Assembly (NCBI GenBank): GCA_019694755.1
Contig: JAIBBI010000047.1
Location: 1-33,000, forward strand
Source: Gemmataceae bacterium
GTDB lineage: Bacteria > Planctomycetota > Planctomycetia > Gemmatales > Gemmataceae
Direction of reading: 5' to 3'
Length of the DNA stretch: 33,000 bases
Shown here: positions 17,785 through 24,224 of the stretch, in pieces
Position numbering within the stretch: position 1 is the first letter of the stretch
Layout: the number at the start of each line of letters is the position of its first letter
The notes under the pieces: model-generated
Seen by the model: the letters and a program-made list of their open reading frames with translations, nothing else
What the model was told of the DNA's origin: nothing
The model's database searches: none
Made by a program: the position numbers and the translations under genes

Positions 17785-19367
17785 ATCTTGTCTGACGTAT
17801 TCAGACGCTCTCTATCGGCCTCAAGTGTAGACGGTGTCGACACTTGAGGCCGAGTCATTGACAGGGTCGGCCGGGCGTCGTTTTCACCGTTCGCTATCGA
17901 ACAATGTCGTTCAGAATCACTCCCGAGGGTCAATTCTAGGGTCAATTCCGGAGCCGTGATTTGCATAGGTTGCGACATATCGCCACGTCGACCGGCCCCG
18001 TCTGTTCCCGTCGCTCGAAGACTCTCCGAGGTAGGTGATTTACCCTCGAATGCCGGCAGTCGGTCGATGACCCGCCCGAGGTCGTGGATGCGGGCTTTAC
18101 CATAGACGGCCGTTGTCAGCTTCGGGTCAGAATGCCGGGCCAGTGTCATGGCTTCTTTCAGCGTCGCCCCGGCCCGGTCGAGCATCCACGTGAATAGGTG
18201 ACGGAGCGCGTGAAAGTCGCGATGAAGCGGCCCATCGGGGCCCGCCAGCGTTGCCGGGATACCCGCGGCCGCCAAGTCGCCCCGGAGCATTTCCGCCGCA
18301 CGTGCGGGCCACGAGCCGCCCCACACGGGAAGGTCGAGGGGCAGGGCGTCGAGGTATGCGCTGATTCGGTCAGCCAGAGCGGCCGGGAAGGGTTGCGTCA
18401 CCGTCCGGCCGTTCTTCGCGTTGCGGCCGGTCAGCGTGACCGTGAGTGCGTCCAGGTCGAAGTCGCGGGGCGTCAGACTGGCCAACTCGGAAGCCCGGAA
18501 CCCGGTCCCGGCGGCGAGTTCATAAAGCATGGCCCGGACCGGGCCCGACATACCCCGGAATTCGCGACCGCTGGCCCGGGCCACGTCGATCAGTCGGCTG
18601 AATTCTTCGAGGGACAGGGGCCGCCGGTCGCGCCGTCGTTCATTCACGCGGGGAGGGTGCAAGCCGATCAGCGGGTTATCGCCCGTCCGCCGGTCGGTCA
18701 TCATCCACTTGGAGAACGACTTGATCTCGCGGACGTAATAGGCGAGCGTCTGTTCCCCTCTACTCTGGCCATTGCGTTCGATCAGGGCCAGCACCGTCGA
18801 CCGCGGGAAGGTCCGCGCCGGCCCGGCACCGTTGGCGGGGAGCCCGGCACGTTTAATGAGCGGCGCGACCGATTCCAGTTTGACCCGGAGCAGCTTTGCG
18901 ACTTCGGCCCGCGTAAAGTTTTCCCGGCCTTCATCGAGGGCAGGGGCCGCCTTGCGGGCCGCCAGCTTGGCGACGGCGTGTTGTACCTTGCTGACCGTGA
19001 GTTCCCCGATGGTGGCTATGTCGCCGGCCTGAAGCACCTTCCGGATACGTCCGACCTTGAGGTGAACCTGTTTCGCGGTCGCGCCGCGGTTCTCAAGGAA
19101 TGTCGAGAAGTCCGCCACGTGGTCGGCGAGGGGCCGCCGGCGGTGAACCTCGAAGCAGTTCACAAGCCCGGCCTTTTCATCGGCGACGCGCCCGACGATA
19201 TCGCCAAGCATCTTCGTCGATGCGGTCTTGTTCGTGCAGAGCGGAACGCGCCGGACCTTGCCGTCGGCGTCGCGGTATTGGCCGTACCAGTTCTTCGAGA
19301 CCTTGAGGATACGTTCGCCCGTCGTCGGGTCGACCGTCCAGTGCTTCCGTCGGATGAGTGTAGCCAT
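17730..19367 (-). CDS. Tyrosine recombinase (integrase) whose 3' end crosses attL
   Basis: 545 aa in the integrated form, starting at ATG 19367 (MATLIRRKHWTVDP). An SAM-like/core-binding N-terminal half is followed by the catalytic domain. GTGFRASELASL holds the first Arg, HRDFHALRHLF the HxxR box, ARHSDPKLTTAVYGK the second His and the nucleophile Tyr at about residue 422. All are present, so the enzyme should be active. The tail after Tyr is unusually long (about 123 residues), polar and probably disordered. It includes a duplicated ELTLELTLG and ends GGRDRTCDTRLMKPLL. The last 17 or so residues are encoded by the att core and tRNA. The final two codons and stop lie in the chromosomal 5' half of tRNA-Met. 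In the excised circle the frame would instead join 28103-28274. Confidence 0.93.
   Translation of the reverse strand: MATLIRRKHWTVDPTTGERILKVSKNWYGQYRDADGKVRRVPLCTNKTASTKMLGDIVGRVADEKAGLVNCFEVHRRRPLADHVADFSTFLENRGATAKQVHLKVGRIRKVLQAGDIATIGELTVSKVQHAVAKLAARKAAPALDEGRENFTRAEVAKLLRVKLESVAPLIKRAGLPANGAGPARTFPRSTVLALIERNGQSRGEQTLAYYVREIKSFSKWMMTDRRTGDNPLIGLHPPRVNERRRDRRPLSLEEFSRLIDVARASGREFRGMSGPVRAMLYELAAGTGFRASELASLTPRDFDLDALTVTLTGRNAKNGRTVTQPFPAALADRISAYLDALPLDLPVWGGSWPARAAEMLRGDLAAAGIPATLAGPDGPLHRDFHALRHLFTWMLDRAGATLKEAMTLARHSDPKLTTAVYGKARIHDLGRVIDRLPAFEGKSPTSESLRATGTDGAGRRGDMSQPMQITAPELTLELTLGSDSERHCSIANGENDARPTLSMTRPQVSTPSTLEADRERLNTSDKITGGRDRTCDTRLMKPLL
17740..17787. repeat. attL: 48-bp direct repeat, tRNA 3' half
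   Basis: Begins GGCTTCATAAGCC at the anticodon arm and ends CCACCGGTAATC, 3 bases past the tRNA. It is identical to 28275-28322; the flanking bases differ (C versus T before, TTG versus ACT after). The strand-exchange site lies somewhere inside, most likely near the anticodon stem-loop as for other tRNA-targeting tyrosine recombinases. Confidence 0.93.
17815..17853. repeat. Perfect 14-bp inverted repeat just inside attL
   Basis: Arms TCGGCCTCAAGTGT (17815-17828) and ACACTTGAGGCCGA (17840-17853) with an 11-base loop, 28 bases from the att core and inside the integrase frame. A smaller hairpin GTCTGA-CGTAT-TCAGAC lies between them at 17790-17806. No T tract follows on either strand. It could form an RNA hairpin ending tRNA transcription, or be a recombination-related site. 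Confidence 0.7.
17926..17948 (+). repeat. Tandem AGGGTCAATTC repeat, candidate left arm-type site
   Basis: AGGGTCAATTC occurs at 17926-17936 and again at 17938-17948 (12-base period). The same 12-base-period motif occurs in the same orientation near the right end (28197-28217). In phage-type recombination systems, integrase binds such arm sites on both sides of the core. The copies here are also coding (they give the ELTLELTL peptide), so the assignment is tentative. Confidence 0.45.
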
Positions 19368-19517
19368 GATTCGGTTCTCAAGGTGAATAGGTATCTTACC
19401 CGTTCGCAAACGTGCGCGCAATGGCATCAGGAGCCCGTCGGGCGCTATCGTCCGCTCTCAGTCGGATGTTGTCATTTGTTGAGGTTGGGGCGAATGTTTC
19501 GCGGACTTCTGGCCCGG

Positions 19518-19587
19518 TGGACACATTGGACAGAATGGACAGAATCAAGCCCGAAGCCGGATTGCGTCCATTCCGTCCATTCTGTCC
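19518..19587. repeat. GGACAGAAT tandem and inverted repeats between integrase and DUF3987 genes
   Basis: Three tandem 9-base units GGACACATT, GGACAGAAT, GGACAGAAT (19518-19544) face an inverted copy ATTCCGTCCATTCTGTCC (19570-19587), a match of 17 of 18 to the reverse complement of 19527-19544, across a 25-base loop. It lies in the 226-bp gap 19368-19593, just after the DUF3987 stop and upstream of the integrase. It may be an operator for the integrase, an iteron array, or a hairpin terminating the upstream operon. I see nothing else convincing in that gap. Confidence 0.6.
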
Positions 19588-19593
19588 GCCCCG

Positions 19594-21081
19594 TCATTGC
19601 CGCGGGTTGACTTCGTAAACCGGGCTCGGCTTCCGACCCGGACCCTTCGGCTCGGGTTGCGGCACCGCCCGGATGTAGTCATGCTCGGAGAGCAGGGCGA
19701 GAATGGGTTCGATGTCTGCGGGCTTGTCCAGGGAGCCCCGCAATTGCCGGTAGGCTTCACGCGCCGTGAACCGGCCACCTTCGCACCCGGGAAGCCACCG
19801 GAGCAGTTTGCGGGCCGCCCGGACGGTCTGGTCGGCGTCTATCGCGGCGTACACCTTGCGGGCGTGGCCTTGGAAGTATTCGACAAGCAGGAAGGCCCGC
19901 CGGATCGATTCCCCGTCGATGTATTCCCCCACCGACTCGCCGAGCGCGTTCCGAAGGCAATGGAGAATGAGGGCGAGCCGGAGCAGGTAGGTCCGGAGTT
20001 TGATCCAGGCCCCCCGCAGACATTCGGGAAACTCTTCCACGTTCAGCGCGGTCGCAATCTCCCGGTCGGCTTCGAGCCAATACTCCCGGGCTTCGGTCGT
20101 AAGCAGGATGTAATGCGGCCGGGTCGTACCATCGTCGCGCTGTTCCATCGGCAGGGCGAGCAGTCGGTCGATGACCCCGGCCCATTGCCCCCGTAAGGCG
20201 TCCGACACTTCGAGGACGTTCGCCCCGGCGGCCGGCAGTTCTTCGGGATAGCACCAGAGCCACCGGTCGAGGAAACCGTCATTGATGCGCATTTGCCGGA
20301 ACTGTGTCAGTACGTCCGGCTGCAAACCCCCGACGATGGAACAGAAACTGCGCGGCGAGTAGAGCGGGCCTCCCCCGGCCGACCGGTCGCTCTTGCGGTC
20401 GATCAGGAGCGGGTCGCAACTCCAGATTTTGAGGTAGAACTGCCGGTCGGCACCCTTACCCCCCTTGTATTGATTCAGGCCGGCCACCAGTTCCATGAGT
20501 TCGTCGCGTACCTGAATCAGGCCGCGCGGGTTCTCGGAGATGAGGAGCCCGAGCGTTTCCGTCGTGGTATCGCTTACGAGGACCCGCTGGGCAGTCGGCC
20601 GTGGCCCGCGTTCCTTCGGGTCCCGGCCTTCCCAGACTTCGAGTTCGTCTTTCCAATCGCGCAAGAGTTCCGTTTGCCGACGGTCGAACGCATTCCGGAG
20701 AATCCCGAGCACCGGCGACTTCACCACCCCGGGCCGGCCGATCAGCCCGGCGAACACGAGGGGCGACTCCTGATAGGACCGCTTCGGAGAAATGGCCCGG
20801 GAGTTTGCAATCGCGCCGCTGGCCAGCGCGAGCATCGTCACGGCCGGGAAGTCGACCGGGGCATTCATCGAATAGGCAATTTCATCGGCCAGCTTGGCCA
20901 GTGGGCCGGGCAGAATCTCTCGGGGAAAAGCCGGGGCTTGGATTTCCGCCCCGAGGGGCGTCGGGTCGGGCCAGTCTCCGAGGGCCGTCACGGTGTCGAC
21001 CGGCGGGCCGTTGCGATTCCCGGAATGTCCTTGCGCCTTTCGCGAGCGGGCCCTATCGATGACGGTGGGTTTGGTTCCCAT
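19594..21081 (-). CDS. DUF3987-family protein (primase/helicase-associated ATPase)
   Basis: 495 aa starting at ATG 21081. The DUF3987 core is clear: LADEIAYSMNAPVDFPAVTMLALASG, then a P-loop-like GLIGRPGVVKSP (about residues 113-124), SDTTTETLGLLISENPRG, RDELMELVAGLNQYKGG, and FLDRWLWCYPEEL. Proteins with this domain are common on phages and islands, usually paired with or fused to primase-polymerase domains, and are thought to take part in element DNA replication; no primase domain is seen here. Its start overlaps the stop of the 102-aa gene (TAATG), so the two are translationally coupled. The C-terminal part (about 400-495) resembles a winged-helix tail. Confidence 0.85.
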   Translation of the reverse strand: MGTKPTVIDRARSRKAQGHSGNRNGPPVDTVTALGDWPDPTPLGAEIQAPAFPREILPGPLAKLADEIAYSMNAPVDFPAVTMLALASGAIANSRAISPKRSYQESPLVFAGLIGRPGVVKSPVLGILRNAFDRRQTELLRDWKDELEVWEGRDPKERGPRPTAQRVLVSDTTTETLGLLISENPRGLIQVRDELMELVAGLNQYKGGKGADRQFYLKIWSCDPLLIDRKSDRSAGGGPLYSPRSFCSIVGGLQPDVLTQFRQMRINDGFLDRWLWCYPEELPAAGANVLEVSDALRGQWAGVIDRLLALPMEQRDDGTTRPHYILLTTEAREYWLEADREIATALNVEEFPECLRGAWIKLRTYLLRLALILHCLRNALGESVGEYIDGESIRRAFLLVEYFQGHARKVYAAIDADQTVRAARKLLRWLPGCEGGRFTAREAYRQLRGSLDKPADIEPILALLSEHDYIRAVPQPEPKGPGRKPSPVYEVNPRQ

Positions 21082-21389
21082 TATCGGGCCCCCCGTTTTT
21101 CGAGGTCCGTAACAAGGTCCGCAATCGCGTTGAGGTCGACCTTGATTCCACGGATGACCCGGCCAAGCATCGGCTTGCCTAGGAACCGCCGCTGCACGTG
21201 AACCGGAAGCGGCCAGTACCCGGAGAGGGCAAGCGCGGTCAATTCACGGCGCAGGAACAGCACGAGAGCAGTAGTCGGATTGTCGAGAGCCGGTCGATGG
21301 GTGACGGGGAGTTCCCGATACCGCCGGCGGGCCTTTCGGAGAATGTCGCGCACTTGGCGCGGCATGGGACTGAACGATACAATACTCAT
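21081..21389 (-). CDS. Hypothetical 102-aa basic protein
   Basis: 102 aa from ATG 21389 (MSIVSFSPMPRQ), which has GAGGT about 8 bases upstream; the frame is open to 21446 but that extension lacks a ribosome-binding site. It is Arg-rich, with RDILRKARRRYRELPVTHRP, a hydrophobic TTALVLFLRRELTALALSGYW and a C-terminal VDLNAIADLVTDLEKRGAR helix. I do not recognise the family. The TAATG overlap with the DUF3987 gene suggests a working partner of that protein, for instance an accessory DNA-binding subunit; this is inference. Confidence 0.7.
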   Translation of the reverse strand: MSIVSFSPMPRQVRDILRKARRRYRELPVTHRPALDNPTTALVLFLRRELTALALSGYWPLPVHVQRRFLGKPMLGRVIRGIKVDLNAIADLVTDLEKRGAR

Positions 21390-21452
21390 TGCACGTACCT
21401 CACACATTGGGGTTAGTCGATGGTCGGGGATGAGAGCCCCGGCCATCGGCGT

Positions 21453-21725
21453 TTAGTAGCTTGCGTTCTTTTCGATTGCGGCCCACCGGGCCGCCCATAC
21501 GTCACGTGGCGGGCATTCCGCCCGTACCCAGGCTTCGAGTTCTTCGACGCGGTAAACCCGGGCCCCGCCAACCTTGAAGCCGGCCGGATTCAGCCCGGCG
21601 GCCGACATTCGATCCCATGTCGGGAGGCTGAAGCCCGTGACGTTCGCGGCCCCGCGACGTTTCACCAGCATGGGCCGGCGGCGTGGTTGGTCCGCGGTCG
21701 GCGCGGTCATGGTTTCAATCACCAT
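21453..21725 (-). CDS. AlpA/excisionase-like helix-turn-helix protein
   Basis: 90 aa from ATG 21725, preceded by AGGGGG at 6-7 bases; the ATG at 21785 would add 20 residues overlapping the upstream gene. The centre reads GAANVTGFSLPTWDRMSAAGLNPAGFKVGGARVYRVEELEAWV, the MerR-like HTH_17 layout of AlpA regulators and excisionases (DNA-reading helix, wing with K/R, then WR-type end). In islands such proteins activate the integrase gene or direct excision. The start overlaps the stop of the 80-aa gene by 11 bases. Length and position, between the replication and regulatory genes, fit the role. Confidence 0.8.
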   Translation of the reverse strand: MVIETMTAPTADQPRRRPMLVKRRGAANVTGFSLPTWDRMSAAGLNPAGFKVGGARVYRVEELEAWVRAECPPRDVWAARWAAIEKNASY

Positions 21726-21957
21726 GGCGCACCCCCTTTTGCGCGAAGAGGTTCCGGTCCTTAAGACTTGATGCGAACCGGACAACGATTCCCAATCGTC
21801 CCAGCGTCGATAGGAAATGGCGTTTCAGAGTTGCATCGCCCGCCTTGTGAGCGGCGAAAAGTGATGCGAGAAGAAACGACGGGCTATCCCGAAGACCTTC
21901 GTCGCTATCGGTTAGGCTGTCTGCCCGTCCCTTGAAAACTCGTTTGTTGGCGGCCAC
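21715..21957 (-). CDS. Hypothetical 80-aa protein with GTG start
   Basis: 80 aa from GTG 21957 (VAANKRVFKGRADS), with GGAG about 8 bases upstream in GCGGAGTCGAAAC. It ends inside the start region of the HTH gene, an overlap typical of real operons. The sequence is basic, with FLLASLFAAHKAGDATLKRHFLSTLGRLGIVVRF, predicted helical. I do not recognise a family. It lies directly downstream of the GTTCACGA repeat cluster, so it may be the first gene of the HTH/DUF3987/integrase transcript. Confidence 0.6.
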   Translation of the reverse strand: MAANKRVFKGRADSLTDSDEGLRDSPSFLLASLFAAHKAGDATLKRHFLSTLGRLGIVVRFASSLKDRNLFAQKGVRHGD

Positions 21958-22011
21958 GTTTCGACTCCGCAGTTTTCGGGGCGGCCCAATCGCGCCCTCT
22001 GATAACCGCGG

Positions 22012-22088
22012 CGTTCACGACTAGGAGTTGTGAACGACTGAAAAACTCGGGAACTTTTTCGTGAACACGTTCATGAACGTCGTGAACG
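22012..22088. promoter_or_regulatory. Cluster of GTTCACGA/CGTGAAC motifs, candidate operator or iterons
   Basis: Within 77 bases are CGTTCAC (22012) facing GTGAACG (22030), CGTGAAC (22060), the palindrome GTTCATGAAC (22069-22078) and CGTGAACG (22081). That is five copies or half-sites of one motif. It overlaps the end of the 634-aa gene and sits upstream of the 80-aa gene on the - strand. The arrangement suggests cooperative binding by a regulator or replication initiator coded by the island. Confidence 0.6.
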
Positions 22089-23975
22089 TGGACTCCGGCT
22101 GTCTCGGCGTCGGTCTTTTTCCTGTTCCTCGATCAAGTCCGCGAGGTCGGCATCGTCTTCTATCAACGATTCATCCTCGACAATAGCCAGCATTGTCGGT
22201 AACAGCGGAACGGTTCGAGGTCCGGAGTGCTTTTGTCTGCTTCGTTCAGCGTCGAAGGCCTTCCATATCGGCAATTTGGAGATTTGACCCACCGAAACCT
22301 TCGTATCCGAATTGATTCGTTTGACGGTAATGGAACCCGGGGCCTCTTTGGCGTGTTTCTCCATCCATTCCCGAACCAATACCTCCGCTTCTGCGCGAGC
22401 GATTCGCTTTTTGCCACTGCCACTGGCCTTCCCCCGCCGATTCAAGCCTACCGGTTGTTTTTTCAAACTAGGTCCCTTCGGGAAGCTAAGGCCGTCGGCC
22501 ACCTCGTTCAGCGTCATCGCATCAACGGCGTCAAGCGTCATGTTGAGTTGCTGGCATACGATGCCCCTGATTTGCAGGGCCGTTGATTCGTCAATCGACT
22601 TTCCCCAATTCGCATTCGCGTAGGCTTCGAGTCGGTCGATACCCGGCATCCATTCCGGGTCGGGCCGGAATCGAAGGCACCCCGCCTGAACTTGCGCGTG
22701 CAGGGCCGCCGGGTCTTTCTGCCGGGCCAGGTCCATCGCCCTTTGGTCCTGAAGTCGCGCCGCGCGGTCGCACCGCTGTATCCATGCAATCAATTCGCCA
22801 AGCGTCTTTGGCCCTTTCTCCCCCGGTCCGGTCGACTGCGGAATGGCGGCCTTGAGTTGCATTTCAATCGCCCGTCGCCAAGCACAAAACGACTCCGACA
22901 GTCTCACGAGGGGCAGGCAAGCCGCGACGTACCGCGAATAGACTTCGCAAAGGTAAGGCGAAGCCGGGTCGGGTTCATCGGGGTCGGCGTCCGGGTTCGG
23001 CGGTGCGGCGTCGCGTTGCCAGAGCATCGCATCACGGGCTATCTGTTCCATGACCGCTATATGCCGGGCGACACTGTCTTGATCGGTGCCGGTATCGTGC
23101 CCTGCCTTCAAGGCGGCCGACACGATTGCATGTAACTTCGTCTGCTCACTCCGGACCCGGTCCGCATAAGCTGTGAGTTCTTCGCGGCGGTTCCGGTTAC
23201 CCCCGAGCCGAATCTGTTCGGCGTGGATTACTTGTTCGACGAATTGGATCAGTGCGGCAAAGGGGTCGATGCCTTCACTGACCACCGGCGCAGACTCGGA
23301 AACCGATTGAGTCGGGTCATTGTCGCGAATCATCGTCGCCATACCTCGAAGACTGTCGGCCCAACCTTCCGCCCGTGCGCGGTCGTGGTCGAGTTTCTCT
23401 TCGGTCGAATACTGGCCCACCGTGCCGCGGTCCGGATGCGATACTCGGGCAGCGTCCGCCTTGGATACGTCTTCGCGGACTCTGGACATAATGACCCGGC
23501 CCGCCTCGATCACTGTTTTCCATCGGGCTTCCGAAAAGAGCCGCCGCGATTCGTCGGTTTCCGCGGGGAGGTCGAGCGATAGCCAGTGTCGGGAAAGTAG
23601 GTCCGGCCGTTTGTTCGCAAGCCAATCCATGACTATGAACCGCCAATACCCCTGCAACGGGATTTCTTCGGCGGCGAGCGGGTCGACATCGGCACCTAAG
23701 CCCCTGACACTGTCAGCCAGTCGCACCACGTCATTGGCAAAGGGCAACTCGCCGGCCTTCCCCGCCGCGATGAACAGAGCCGCGGCCCGGGCCACCCGTG
23801 GAATGCAGTTCGCCCGTAACAGCTTCACCGATCCGGCCCGGTTCGCGTGGGCGTAGATCATTTCGGCCAATCTGTCCAATTCGTCCGCGAGGTAACCGGC
23901 GCGGACCGGAGTGCAGTTAGAGTTCCCAGATTTGCCCGGGTGCAGGGAGGTCGAAACGTGCGCAGACGTGGTCAT
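22071..23975 (-). CDS. Hypothetical 634-aa island protein with HTH-like C-terminal region
   Basis: 634 aa from ATG 23975 (MTTSAHVSTSLHP), with AGGTG 7 bases upstream; the frame is open to 24092. No signal peptide or membrane helix. Largely helical throughout, with several Trp-rich helices (IPLQGYWRFIVMDWLANKRP; FCAWRRAIEMQLKAA). Near residues 560-600 a KKRIARAEAEVLVREWMEKH segment leads to RINSDTKVSVGQISKLPIWKAF, which reads like a helix-turn-helix (INxDTxVSxGxISK). The C-terminus is acidic and then very basic (EEQEKDRRRDSRSPRSRRS). Not recognised; a DNA-binding role is inferred. It lies between the restriction enzyme and the regulatory cluster, with 249 bases upstream, so it may have its own promoter. 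Confidence 0.8.
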   Translation of the reverse strand: MTTSAHVSTSLHPGKSGNSNCTPVRAGYLADELDRLAEMIYAHANRAGSVKLLRANCIPRVARAAALFIAAGKAGELPFANDVVRLADSVRGLGADVDPLAAEEIPLQGYWRFIVMDWLANKRPDLLSRHWLSLDLPAETDESRRLFSEARWKTVIEAGRVIMSRVREDVSKADAARVSHPDRGTVGQYSTEEKLDHDRARAEGWADSLRGMATMIRDNDPTQSVSESAPVVSEGIDPFAALIQFVEQVIHAEQIRLGGNRNRREELTAYADRVRSEQTKLHAIVSAALKAGHDTGTDQDSVARHIAVMEQIARDAMLWQRDAAPPNPDADPDEPDPASPYLCEVYSRYVAACLPLVRLSESFCAWRRAIEMQLKAAIPQSTGPGEKGPKTLGELIAWIQRCDRAARLQDQRAMDLARQKDPAALHAQVQAGCLRFRPDPEWMPGIDRLEAYANANWGKSIDESTALQIRGIVCQQLNMTLDAVDAMTLNEVADGLSFPKGPSLKKQPVGLNRRGKASGSGKKRIARAEAEVLVREWMEKHAKEAPGSITVKRINSDTKVSVGQISKLPIWKAFDAERSRQKHSGPRTVPLLPTMLAIVEDESLIEDDADLADLIEEQEKDRRRDSRSPRSRRS

Positions 23976-24224
23976 TCGAGGGCACCTATCAGCCGGGTCG
24001 ACGCGCCGGCCGGCCGTAGGTGCCACGGCGCGGCCGACGAATCGCAAGGGAGCCTCTGGCCAGAGGAACCCGACCCAGATCGAAAGGATCATACCCGAAA
24101 CGAACGTCGAAAAGCAGGTCCGCGGTCAAATCCGGTCCCGTCGTCTTACCTTTCAAAACTCGCCATGAAATGCGTCCCGGAGCGAGAAGGGTCTTGCGGT
24201 CGGCTGTCCTGAGGGTGTGACCCC
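23976..24224. other. 249-bp gap upstream of the 634-aa gene; 14-bp palindrome
   Basis: This gap between the restriction-modification gene and the 634-aa gene holds a perfect palindrome CCTCTGGCCAGAGG at 24053-24066, a possible operator. On the - strand a TATGAT at 24087-24092 could be a -10 box, but no -35 is convincing at 17 bases. No supported gene. Confidence 0.4.
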
